From: a candidate division KSB1 bacterium
GTDB taxonomy: Bacteria > Zhuqueibacterota > Zhuqueibacteria > JANLFK01 > Oleimicrobiaceae
NCBI GenBank assembly: GCA_034506335.1
Contig: JAPDPR010000014.1
Coordinates: 1 to 60,058, forward strand
Length of the DNA stretch: 60,058 nucleotides
Direction: 5' to 3'
The translations under genes and the position numbers were made by a program. The notes below the pieces were generated by a model. It saw nothing but the letters and a program-made list of their open reading frames with translations, searched no databases and was not told where the DNA came from. The first letter of the stretch is position 1; each line of letters begins with the position of its first letter. Positions 36,910-44,595 of the stretch are shown here, one piece after another.

Positions 36910-36938
36910 GAAAATTTTGCAAAAAGTCAAGGTTTTAT
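36910..36938 (-). promoter_or_regulatory. Strong minus-strand promoter with long leader towards the TonB receptor
   Basis: Within an A/T-rich patch (about 36898-36945) the minus strand reads TTGACT, a 17-bp spacer (TTTTGCAAAATTTTCGT) and TAAATT. Boundaries are accurate to a few bases. Transcription would start near 36900 and run about 530 nt before reaching the receptor ATG, so the transcript either has a very long leader or contains an untranslated RNA. Confidence 0.5.
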
Positions 36939-37300
36939 TGCGGAGGGCGATAAGGCTCGGGATAGTTGTCTTGACCGGGTAGCGAGGGGCGGTGCTGTGC
37001 TAAGGCAGGTCAGGATGACTTGCGCGCAGCTTTCTTAGTTGCCTTTGTCCTGTGCGTGCGCCGCCAATCCTCGCATTGACCTTCGTGCTCCCAGGCTGGG
37101 ATACTGGTGTTTTTTCGAAGAAGCAGAAATCAATGGTTCTTGGCTCGCTCTGGGGGGTCTTGAGCAGTTCGGTTGAATTGGCCCGGGCTGTGCTACGGGC
37201 GGGAATGTGGGCTGCGCACCTGTTCGCAAAGGAGAGCGCGTTTACTGAAGAGGCGTCAACGGCAAGGTTGAGGCAAGTTCAGCTTTACGAGGAGGGCAGA

Positions 37301-37456
37301 ATGTGGGGTAAGGCATCACCACAGCGGCAGCGGAAGCTGGAGGGCTCGTCCATTGGGTTAGCTCCTCAACCGAAACGAGTGCACCGGGGGTTATTGAACG
37401 TGACGGAGGGATCTCTTGCGGTCGGAAACGTAGGCGTTTTTCAAGTTGGCTCGTGA
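37301..37456 (+). CDS. Possible 51-residue small protein
   Basis: The ATG at 37301 is preceded by ACGAGGAGGGCAGA, an excellent ribosome-binding site at a good distance. The product is basic and glycine/serine-rich (MWGKASPQRQRKLEG...VGVFQVGS). I recognise no family. The frame is open further upstream with alanine/glutamate-rich text (ELARAVLRAGMWAAHLFAKE), so the true start could be farther left, for instance at 37133. It stands alone in a long spacer, so the evidence is the ribosome-binding site and open frame only. Confidence 0.3.
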   Translation: MWGKASPQRQRKLEGSSIGLAPQPKRVHRGLLNVTEGSLAVGNVGVFQVGS

Positions 37457-38205
37457 GCTTCAAACGGTACAGAGGATATGAGGAGCACCGCGAATGGATG
37501 GGTGCACCATTTCCTGACAAGAAACCCGCGGTGGCCTCTCACCGCAGGAAGGAGACTCTCCACGGTCTCTAAGGGTTTGCGATCCGCAGAGGTGAATCCC
37601 GTACATCTTGCCCTCAGTTGTTTTGGCAAGGGGAGAATTGATGCACCCGGTATGGAGCTCGGAAAGGTCAGCGTGGTGTGGTTACCAGGGGTCTCCCTGT
37701 ATCTGGTTATCGCAAGGTAATAGATCAGCTGCAAAGCCCTTGGTGGAACTCCGCGAAAAGGTGCATGGGGTATCAACACGTGCCGTCGCCGGGAAAATCT
37801 CGAGCTGCTCGGAAATGACCATATCCCTGATCGCAGGAAAGGTGGGGCGTGAGTGGAAGGCTGCCAGGAGCGCGGCGGGAATCGCAGCCGGAAACACACT
37901 GAGGAAGAGTGCTCGGGAGGCCTCCGAGTTCGCGCCAACACTCGGTGTTATGGGTCTGGGGTGAGTGCCGGACGATAAGGCCGTCTACCCTTTTCTACCG
38001 GGGAGTGTGGACGGTTCGGTTTCCGGTACCATGGTTGTTGCCGCGGCCAGTCCCGCCTTCGCTCGTACACGGATTTTCTCGGTTCCAGAGCTAGACGCTT
38101 GGGAAGCTGGGGTCGCCCGTCCGCAGGGGCGGTAACGCGAAGGACCGCGAAAGGGTGCAGAGGGGATGCAAAAAGGCAAGCATGCTGTACTCTTGCACTT
38201 TTCCC

Positions 38206-38235
38206 TTGACGGAGAGATCAAAGTTTCGTATATTT
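38206..38235 (+). promoter_or_regulatory. Sigma70 promoter of the GntR-family gene
   Basis: TTGACG (38206-38211), an 18-bp spacer and TATATT (38230-38235) precede the GntR start by about 58 bp. GGGAGG lies 6 nt before the ATG. The TATATTTG string would also fit a Bacteroidetes-type -7 element. Confidence 0.6.
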
Positions 38236-38293
38236 GTACAGTCGATTGAATGAATATACCTAGACAGGGCCTTTTCACCTCAGGGAGGTCGCA

Positions 38294-39103
38294 ATGGCGC
38301 TAAGTTTCGACTCAAGGGAGCCGCTCTACTTTCGCATCAAGAAGGAACTCTTGCTCGGAATACAACGGGGGGCATTCAAAGATGGCCGGCTCCCCACGGA
38401 GGAGGAGCTGCAGAAGATGTGGGGGGCAAGCCGAGGGACAGTTCGCCGCGCTCTCCTGGAGTTGGAAATGGAAGGATACGTTGTGCGGCGGCCCCGCAAA
38501 GGGACATTCGCCGTGGATCGCGCGCAACGCGTGAGAAAGGACCTTGGAGAGGTGGTGTCGTTCTCTCAGCAGGTACGCGCCGCTGGCTTCACCCCTGGGT
38601 CACGCCTGTTGACAAAAGAACTGATCAAGGCGTATGAGGCTGAGGGAAGGGTTTGTGAGGCGTTTGGTATTTCCCCCGAGGACGAAGTGGTGTGGATCAA
38701 GCGGCTGAGGCTTGCCGACGCGCACCCGTTGGCGGTACAGTCGGTTTTCCTGCTTCCGAGCAGGTGTGCGGGTATTTTTGCAGAGGATTTGTCGGAGCTC
38801 ATGCGCCTGTACCGACAGAGGTACGGGGTGCGCCTTACCATTGCCGACGAGATCCTCAGAGTGTGCACGCCGAGCGCCAGCGATGCTTGGCTCCTCCAAA
38901 TTAGTCCCACCACGCCTGTGGTCGTTCGGGAACAGGTCTCATTCGACGAGGAGGGAAAGCCGTTTGAGGTACTTCGGTCGGTGGAGATCGCCGAACGATT
39001 CGAGTATCGGTATCGCGTTGTTCACGACGGCACCAGGTTGAGTGAGAACAGGTGGAAAGTTCCACCAGCCTCTCATTCCTACGAAGGGCAATTTTCTTCT
39101 TGA
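38294..39103 (+). CDS. GntR-family transcriptional regulator with UTRA ligand domain
   Basis: This 269-residue regulator has an N-terminal winged helix (about 12-75: EPLYFRIKKELLLGIQRGAF, GRLPTEEELQKMWGASRGTVRRALLELEMEGYVVRRPRKGTF) and a UTRA-fold ligand domain (about 95-235). UTRA regulators (HutC/FarR group) usually respond to sugars, sugar phosphates or amino-acid-like ligands. The gene lies at the left edge of the plus-strand island rich in proteases and sugar enzymes. A promoter overlapping its stop codon points into the island, so it may control its own gene and the downstream genes. The ligand cannot be read from sequence. Confidence 0.88.
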   Translation: MALSFDSREPLYFRIKKELLLGIQRGAFKDGRLPTEEELQKMWGASRGTVRRALLELEMEGYVVRRPRKGTFAVDRAQRVRKDLGEVVSFSQQVRAAGFTPGSRLLTKELIKAYEAEGRVCEAFGISPEDEVVWIKRLRLADAHPLAVQSVFLLPSRCAGIFAEDLSELMRLYRQRYGVRLTIADEILRVCTPSASDAWLLQISPTTPVVVREQVSFDEEGKPFEVLRSVEIAERFEYRYRVVHDGTRLSENRWKVPPASHSYEGQFSS

Positions 39104-39127
39104 CATTTTCGGAACAGTTTCTAAATT
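39100..39127 (+). promoter_or_regulatory. Consensus promoter overlapping the GntR gene end, pointing into the island
   Basis: TTGACA (39100-39105), 16-bp spacer, TAAATT (39122-39127). The transcript would start near 39134. The next recognisable gene begins about 900 bp downstream, leaving a long untranslated leader. Confidence 0.6.
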
Positions 39128-39133
39128 AATGGC

Positions 39134-40002
39134 CGAAGAAGGGTTTCCCGTGGAGAGGCTATGAGTTTTTTTGTGTCGAAACAGCCGAAGGCAGAATGCT
39201 TCTCGCTCTGACGGGGATGAAGTATTGGGGACGAGGAAGCAGGGGCGGTGATGCTTGAGCGCACACCTCCATGCGAAGGGGTAAGAGACGTCATACGTAA
39301 AAGCACACGAGGCATGCGGCGCGGGTCTGTTAGGGCGCTGTGAGGCGAACCTGCGTGCGTCTCTGATGCTTGTCAAGGGGGAAACGAGGGGGCTCTCCTA
39401 TGCATTTGGCTTGCCCTCCCAGACAACTATCCCTCATTGTTGCAGAAAGGCTGTGCAGGTTGCATTTCGGAGATCTGGTGCCCCTCTCCAAGATGGAAGA
39501 GGCTCTGCTCGTGGGAGCAGACCAGCCTGCAAAGGCCTGAGGTGCCTGGGCGAATCGCTGTCTCGTGATTGAAGGCAGGTGAGGGGCATGCGACGGTCGA
39601 CCATAGTTGAACGTTGTCAGGAGGAGACTTACGGGAGCGGAGAAAGCTCTGGCAAGCGTGCCGCCGTGCCGCATGAGGTTTCGTTCAACGCCACCTCATC
39701 AAGGTGGGTTAGTCAGACCTGCAGCAGACCCGGAACAGCATATTGGCCGAGCTCTTAGTTGCGAATGCATAGATGAGGACAATGTTCTGCTGGGCGCAAA
39801 GAGTCACGGCATAGACAGAAAGTGCGACCATAGACAACGCCCCGTTTATCCCCGACACGAGAGATCTTGTCGTGGAGCAAACGGCTGCACCGCATGGAAA
39901 GCATGGTCGGCTACCAGATTCTTGCAACAAGAAAGGAAAGAGAGGAGCTTCGCGTTACCCGCCGCGCAATTCGCAAACGGATGCCTTTTGCGGCGTCTTT
40001 AG
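39134..40002. other. 870-bp transcribed-looking spacer without a recognised gene
   Basis: Directly after the promoter, an ATG at 39161 with GGAGAGG upstream opens only a 16-residue frame (MSFFVSKQPKAECFSL). A longer frame (39607-40002) has unlikely composition and stops at TAG 40000-40002, immediately before the Clp-N-like gene in the same frame. A 47-codon frame at 39903 is also open. The 16-bp string AAGGGGGAAACGAGGG at 39375-39390 recurs exactly at 51483-51498. I cannot assign a function. Confidence 0.4.
39375..39390 (+). repeat. 16-bp exact repeat, copy 1 (AAGGGGGAAACGAGGG)
   Basis: This string is identical to 51483-51498. Both copies lie in long spacers of the island upstream of a gene block. 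A related but inexact string (CAGGGGGAAACCAGCGAG) occurs near 56012. Flanks do not match, so this may be chance or a short regulatory site. Confidence 0.35.
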
Positions 40003-40035
40003 CCGGACGCATGGGCGCGGCGAGAGGCGGAGCGG

Positions 40036-40449
40036 TTGCAAAGTGAGTCCGTTGGAGCACGGCACTTGCTCCTCGGCTTGCTCAGTGTGGACAATGGGCT
40101 GATGCGGCAGGTATTTGCCCGCACAGGGAAGGACGTCGCGGACAAAGTCACGGAGGTGGCGCGGAACTCTCTCAAGCCCGACAAGCCAGTTCGGCGTCCG
40201 TTGCAAGAAGGTACGAACTGGCAAGCCGTCATCAAAGGCGCCGAAGAAAGGGCTACTCAACGGGGAGGTAGCGCGCTGATAACCGAAGCCGATCTCGCGA
40301 GAGTGTTGTTGGAAACGCCGAGTCAGGTTGACAAGGTGCTGGGGCGTTGTGGGCTCACTCGTCGCCAATGCCTCGACACCTTGCGGGAGATCGTCCAAGG
40401 TGGGCCTCTCCCGTCGGTGTGGCACAGTTCGGGATTTCTGGATCTGTGA
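40036..40449 (+). CDS. Stand-alone Clp-N-like double-repeat protein
   Basis: The product resembles the N-terminal peptide/adaptor-binding domain of ClpA/ClpC ATPases without the AAA+ modules. The first repeat reads LQSESVGARHLLLGLLSVD, equivalent to the ClpC segment ..HNFVGTEQILLGL... The second reads NWQAVIKGAEERATQRGGSALITEADLARVLLE (40210-40308). A helix matching WARREAERL is encoded just upstream in frame (from 40003), but no ATG is present and a TAG at 40000-40002 blocks further extension. The start (TTG 40036 here) is therefore uncertain, and the first helix may be missing or misread. Such domains bind adaptors, so a recruitment role near proteases is plausible. Confidence 0.6.
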   Translation: MQSESVGARHLLLGLLSVDNGLMRQVFARTGKDVADKVTEVARNSLKPDKPVRRPLQEGTNWQAVIKGAEERATQRGGSALITEADLARVLLETPSQVDKVLGRCGLTRRQCLDTLREIVQGGPLPSVWHSSGFLDL

Positions 40450-40620
40450 TTCTCCTGTGGTGAACCGTAATAGGCACGTGAGCTTTATCGAAAGTTCAAA
40501 GGTAAAGGCTTGGTTGGGAAAGTGAAACACGGTTCTCCCGATGGTTATTTCATGGCGCTAGTTAAGTCAGGTAATATGGTTCAACTCTTGGGAGTAATAA
40601 CTCAGGCAGGAGGAAGTCCA

Positions 40621-41295
40621 ATGGGTGCTGACGAAAGCTTGAAGCAAGAGGCACTAAGCTGGGTGGAAAAGCTTAAACGAGCTGCCACCCCACGGGAGCG
40701 GATGCAGGCGGCAGCCGGATTGCGGAGTGTCGGGGTCAGGACACGGGGTGCTGTGGCCACGCGCGGTTCCTTGAGTCAGGCGGGTATTCCGCTGGTGAGC
40801 CGTCAGGATATGGAGACGGTGCTCCAGGAGCTCAAGGGGCAGCCGATGGAAGTCCGGCGGGAAGTGGCCTTCGCGCTCGGTGAAGCGGGTGGGGAAGACC
40901 TAGTCCGAGCTCTGGCCGACCTGGCAAATGACCCTGAAGCCTTGGTTCGTCTGGTTGCCGCAGAAGCACTTGGCAAAATCGGTGGGCCTGAAGCTGCGCG
41001 AACTCTTATAACCTTGGCTAAACAGGACCCGAATGAGGATGTCCGGGCTCTTGCTGTGGAGGCCCTTGGCGTGCTGGCGATTCGGGAACGCAAGGCTGTG
41101 GCTACCCAGAGTCAGGGTGCTGTCCGCACTCGGGGAGCCGTAAGAACAAGAGGCGGCGCGGCTGCCGCGCTCAAGAAATTAGACCCTGCAGCGGAGCGCG
41201 TTGTTGAAGCTCTGCAGGAAATCGGGCACAAAGATCACTCTTCCTATGTTCGGGACACTGTGCTCGATGTACTTTCCACGATAAGGGGCCACTAG
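40621..41295 (+). CDS. HEAT-repeat protein with RTRGAV-type inserts
   Basis: This 224-residue protein is an alpha-solenoid of HEAT/PBS-lyase-like repeats: LQELKGQPMEVRREVAFALGEAG, LVRALADLANDPEALVRLVAAEALGKIG, LITLAKQDPNEDVRALAVEALGVLA and a C-terminal repeat. Two inserts interrupt it: VRTRGAVATRG after the first helix (residues 39-49) and AVATQSQGAVRTRGAVRTRG near residues 159-178. The inserts are written with different codons, so the repetition is kept at the protein level. The same motif occurs in the 81-residue peptide gene at 50995. The ATG at 40621 has AGGAGG 6-10 nt upstream; the earlier in-frame start near 40510 lacks one. HEAT proteins are scaffolds; the partner is unknown. Confidence 0.75.
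   Translation: MGADESLKQEALSWVEKLKRAATPRERMQAAAGLRSVGVRTRGAVATRGSLSQAGIPLVSRQDMETVLQELKGQPMEVRREVAFALGEAGGEDLVRALADLANDPEALVRLVAAEALGKIGGPEAARTLITLAKQDPNEDVRALAVEALGVLAIRERKAVATQSQGAVRTRGAVRTRGGAAAALKKLDPAAERVVEALQEIGHKDHSSYVRDTVLDVLSTIRGH
40735..40767 (+). repeat. RTRGAV-type peptide repeat, HEAT protein copy 1
   Basis: These bases encode VRTRGAVATRG. The pattern is (V/A)-x-T-R-G-A-V-x-T-R-G; related stretches lie at 41095-41154 and 51097-51135. The codons vary between copies. Confidence 0.6.
41095..41154 (+). repeat. RTRGAV-type peptide repeat, HEAT protein copy 2
   Basis: These bases encode AVATQSQGAVRTRGAVRTRG, three consecutive GAV/TRG-like units lying between two HEAT helices. The first unit is degenerate (ATQSQGAV). 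Confidence 0.6.
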
Positions 41296-41411
41296 TCATC
41301 ACAAAGCTCCCAGCGCAGCTCATGGTTCGCCTGCTCTTGATGTGATGCAGGACAAGGCGGGCGTGCCCACATTACGCAAACCGGAATGCGGCATTGCGCG
41401 GAGGACCAGAC

Positions 41412-43508
41412 ATGGCCAAGCCAGCCTCGCAAGAAGTAACTGGGACGCTTCGGGATTTCCTTCAGGAACTGCTTCACAAGCTTGCCAGGTTCGCTGAAGG
41501 GTGGCTGTCCTTGCAGCAGCAGGTGGTGGACGAGCTGCTCGAAAGTAAGTCGGGTGCCGTGAAAAAGTTTGTGGAGACCTTCGGCGGGGCCAAGCTCTTT
41601 CTTGTGGTACGCGGCTTTTGGCACCCACGGTTTCGCAGGCATCTGGACCAGGAGCCTCCCCAGGAGTCCGTCCTATGTGCCTTCGCGCAAGTGACGGACA
41701 ACGTCATTACTCAGGAGGGATTGAATGCCTTCGTCCAATGGGCCACACGGCAAGAGAGCTTCAGCTCCCAGATCGCCGAGAACCGAAGCACTGACCCCAG
41801 AGTAGGTCAGGAGGTCAACGATCTGAACGAGGTGATCGCAGCAATTTCATACTTCCATTGCAACCCTCCGGGACAGAAGCCGGTTGTCCGAGGCCAGACC
41901 CTGCGCGCTCATCTGCGTGAGGCGGTCAGCTGGCTGACCCAACAAGGCTTCGTTAGAAGAGTCCTCGGCGGTGCCCCGGGAATCATCTCAGACATTCTTG
42001 CCCAACTCGGTCTGCCCCAAGTGCATTTATACGCCATGTATCACTCCGATGTCATGGCTTCTTTGTACCAGGGTCAACCTCTCCGATTGGACTTGAACAC
42101 CAATCCGCCCCAGGTGACGTGCGTCAACCAGCCGGGCACATACCAGGTGGGGGGGGAGTTATCCCCACAACCGACCCGCAGCAGCGATATCTTTACCTAC
42201 AAGCAGGGACACACCACGCAGGTTGGCAACCGATCTTGCACCGCCAGGCACGACGATCGCGTCATTTTTCGAGTTTACCGCTACGTCGGAGCCCACCAGG
42301 GGGTGTGGGACCAAGTCAGGATGAGATTCCTTGAGAGTGGACACCCTACCCCCTGGTTCCCAGGACCTGCTGTTGATCCGGATGAGTGGCCATTTTTCTC
42401 CGGCTTCGTCCGCTGGCGAGTGGACAATCGTACTTTGTGGATCGAGTATCTGGACAAAGCCGCCATCGATCAGATCAGCAATTACGACTATATCATCCTG
42501 AATGCTCCGGCACTCCATACGTATTCTCAGAAGTTCACAGACCCAGTGGACTACATGGGGACCGAGTCATTGCGACAACAACTTGAATGGATCGCCAAGG
42601 GGCCAGCCAAGATCCATCTAGAGATCAGCGGTGGGGCTGATCCCGGTCAAGATCGTATTCGACCGTTTGCTCAAGCCCTCAGGGGTGTGATCCGAAGTGC
42701 TGGAATTAATGATGGCGAGCTCCTCCAGATCACCAGCTTGCCAGACTATGTTCCACCGGTTACCGTGACAGGTGGTGCCAGTGCAATCTATCAACGCTAC
42801 GAGCGGGCTATGCGGCTTGCCCAGGAGCTGCATTTGGAGCGCCTGTACATCCACGGGAACGATGTGGACTTGATCCTGCGTAAGGGAGGGTCGCCCGGCG
42901 ACATGCGCGCGGAGATCCAGGCCGATCTCTTTGCTAAGGGTATAGTCGTGCTTGCTGTCCTCCAGCGGACCATTGGCGATTGGCGCGGCTATCTGGAGGC
43001 CGATTACGCTATGGCCACTGCCAGGGATATTATCGCGCAAGCCACGAAAGAAGCTGCAGATGAGGATATCACCCGAGCGGAAAAGGCCCTAAAGGCCGCG
43101 GAGAAGGCATTGCGAAAGCAAGACTTCACCAACGCACGAAATGAAGCCCAAGAAGCTCAAAGGATAATCGAGCAAGCGTTCGGCATTACCTCGGGCCCTG
43201 GCCGCGCTACTCTTTCACTGTCTCCTATCCTCCTGGCCAATGGGTTCCGGACGCTGATTGAGTTCGCCTACGATTTCACCCGTTTTACGTTGCGCTACGG
43301 CGATCCCGATTCTCCCAGCGGCCTGACCAAAGTGGGCGAGAAGATCTTTCAGTTCGTCGTTGAGACAGGTTACCATGTGGCGCGTGACCCTGGTGCTTAT
43401 TCTGTGGCCGTGGTACCAGTCATGTGGCCTGAGTTGCCTATCGAGCTGAACCCTACCGGGGCAGGCGACATTTGTTCTGGTGTGTGTGCTGTCTATTCGG
43501 GATTCTAG
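41412..43508 (+). CDS. ADP-dependent glucokinase/phosphofructokinase-family-like protein
   Basis: This roughly 698-residue protein resembles the ADP_PFK_GK branch of the ribokinase fold. Several segments fit: VRRVLGGAPGIISDILAQLG (family GGNAGIMAN..LG), YDYIILNAPALHTYS, IHLEISGGADPGQDRIRPFA, IRSAGINDGELLQI (family SLGMNE.EL), ERLYIHGNDVDLILR, and the catalytic-base motif NPTGAGDICSG right at the C-terminus. It is longer than usual (about 450-500) because of an N-terminal helical region (about 1-150) and a charged coiled-coil insert near residues 535-585 (AEKALKAAEKALRKQDF). True ADP-dependent kinases phosphorylate glucose or fructose-6-phosphate; activity here is likely but the substrate is unknown. 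The ATG at 41412 has GGAGGA upstream. Confidence 0.7.
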   Translation: MAKPASQEVTGTLRDFLQELLHKLARFAEGWLSLQQQVVDELLESKSGAVKKFVETFGGAKLFLVVRGFWHPRFRRHLDQEPPQESVLCAFAQVTDNVITQEGLNAFVQWATRQESFSSQIAENRSTDPRVGQEVNDLNEVIAAISYFHCNPPGQKPVVRGQTLRAHLREAVSWLTQQGFVRRVLGGAPGIISDILAQLGLPQVHLYAMYHSDVMASLYQGQPLRLDLNTNPPQVTCVNQPGTYQVGGELSPQPTRSSDIFTYKQGHTTQVGNRSCTARHDDRVIFRVYRYVGAHQGVWDQVRMRFLESGHPTPWFPGPAVDPDEWPFFSGFVRWRVDNRTLWIEYLDKAAIDQISNYDYIILNAPALHTYSQKFTDPVDYMGTESLRQQLEWIAKGPAKIHLEISGGADPGQDRIRPFAQALRGVIRSAGINDGELLQITSLPDYVPPVTVTGGASAIYQRYERAMRLAQELHLERLYIHGNDVDLILRKGGSPGDMRAEIQADLFAKGIVVLAVLQRTIGDWRGYLEADYAMATARDIIAQATKEAADEDITRAEKALKAAEKALRKQDFTNARNEAQEAQRIIEQAFGITSGPGRATLSLSPILLANGFRTLIEFAYDFTRFTLRYGDPDSPSGLTKVGEKIFQFVVETGYHVARDPGAYSVAVVPVMWPELPIELNPTGAGDICSGVCAVYSGF

Positions 43509-43573
43509 TAAAGTGACTTTGCGTACGACCGGGCGATTCTGAGTCTTGTCAGATACTGGAGAAGGAACTGCAA

Positions 43574-44569
43574 ATGGAAGTACGCATTCACAAATCAGCT
43601 GGCCTGCGAAACGACCTGCTGCTCGTGATTCCGAGGTCGGAGATTGAAGAAACCCTCTTTCATATTGCAAGCCGGGACCGCTTTATGGCACTGCCTGGAC
43701 TCCTGCGGCACAAAGGCCAGCAAGATCCTGAGGAACTGCGAAGACTTGGAGAGTGCAAGGTTCCTGTAGAAGAGCACCTAAGGCTCCTGGCAGAGCGCGG
43801 TTCTGGGCTCTTGGACGCCGAGGGGAGACCCAAGCGCCGGGTTGTTGTCATTGGCAGCCGCAACGTGGGGAATAACCATGGATTCATCGCCTGGCAAAAG
43901 GAGGAGACTCCACGATTATTCCACGTCAAAGGCGATCCCCTCAACTATTCCTCTTACTCCTGTCTGGTCAGGCATCGGGACGGAGGACTGGCGGTTCGGG
44001 CTCTACGCTTCAAAGGAGAAAAGGTACTTGAGGGTGATTCAGAGATCACCGAAGAGATTAGCTGGTGCGTTTATGCTAATTGGGTCCTGAGAGACGGACG
44101 AGTGGTAGCCATTGAGGAGATCATCGAGCAGTTTTACGACATTCGTCACGTGCTGGCTTTTGATGGTGGGCAACCATTAGGTCAGCAAATCCAAGCGGAG
44201 GTTTACGAAGGCTACCCTGCACGATTTCGCGAGAATGCCCTCCGCGCGCTGCGAGAAAAAGGGGTGCCGCGCAATCGGTTTCTCCATAACTGCCTCGGGC
44301 TCTCGGACGACAGCATCTTCATTCTCCAACGAGAGGGAACGCCGGAGGAAGTCGCCCACTGGCTGAAAGAAGCCGGAGCCAAGGACGGCGTCATCCTGGA
44401 CAATGGAGCCAGCGTATTTTGCTGGACTTGGTGGTTATATCCCAAGGGTGGTTTTCTGTTCACCGCTCCCGACTTTCGACCAAAGGCAAGTGCGGTACTC
44501 GCATTCATTCTGAAGGGCCCGGCTCTCACAAATCTGCCTGGCGGAAGCGTGTCGTATAGCGTCGTTTAG
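43574..44569 (+). CDS. NAGPA-like (phosphodiester glycosidase domain) protein
   Basis: The C-terminal half of this 331-residue protein looks like the NAGPA/DUF2233 domain, which in the mammalian uncovering enzyme removes GlcNAc from phosphodiester-linked sugars and in bacteria occurs in exopolysaccharide-related proteins. CLGLSDDSIFILQREGTPEEVAHWLKEAGAKDGVILDNGAS (44299-44415) corresponds to the conserved ..GL..DG....ELA..L..LGA..A.NLDGGGS block. Here LDGGGS is changed to LDNGAS, so activity is uncertain. There is no signal peptide. The first 130 residues are unrecognised. It sits 65 bp after the kinase-like gene and 26 bp before the protease gene. Confidence 0.55.
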   Translation: MEVRIHKSAGLRNDLLLVIPRSEIEETLFHIASRDRFMALPGLLRHKGQQDPEELRRLGECKVPVEEHLRLLAERGSGLLDAEGRPKRRVVVIGSRNVGNNHGFIAWQKEETPRLFHVKGDPLNYSSYSCLVRHRDGGLAVRALRFKGEKVLEGDSEITEEISWCVYANWVLRDGRVVAIEEIIEQFYDIRHVLAFDGGQPLGQQIQAEVYEGYPARFRENALRALREKGVPRNRFLHNCLGLSDDSIFILQREGTPEEVAHWLKEAGAKDGVILDNGASVFCWTWWLYPKGGFLFTAPDFRPKASAVLAFILKGPALTNLPGGSVSYSVV

Positions 44570-44595
44570 CCCGTTCATCGGTTCCGAGGCCCGAT

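Larger units (their letters stand above)
36368..38205. other. 1.8-kb spacer with few supportable genes
   Basis: Between the TonB receptor (minus) and the GntR promoter (plus) I can support only a minus-strand promoter near 36.93 kb and one possible small protein at 37301-37456. Other open frames in both orientations have unlikely sequences and no family similarity. I searched for a B12-riboswitch box in the 520-nt leader of the receptor and for RNase P, tmRNA and SRP signatures, and saw none. Confidence 0.4.

Noticed and set aside
36400..40000. CRISPR array or tandem repeats in the long spacers
   Set aside because: No regularly spaced direct repeats of 20-40 bases were found; only one 16-bp string recurs once elsewhere.
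39607..40002. 131-codon open frame before the Clp-N-like gene
   Set aside because: Composition is unlike a folded protein (many Cys, Arg, Pro, His scattered), there is no ribosome-binding site before its start, and it ends in TAG immediately before the Clp-N helix.
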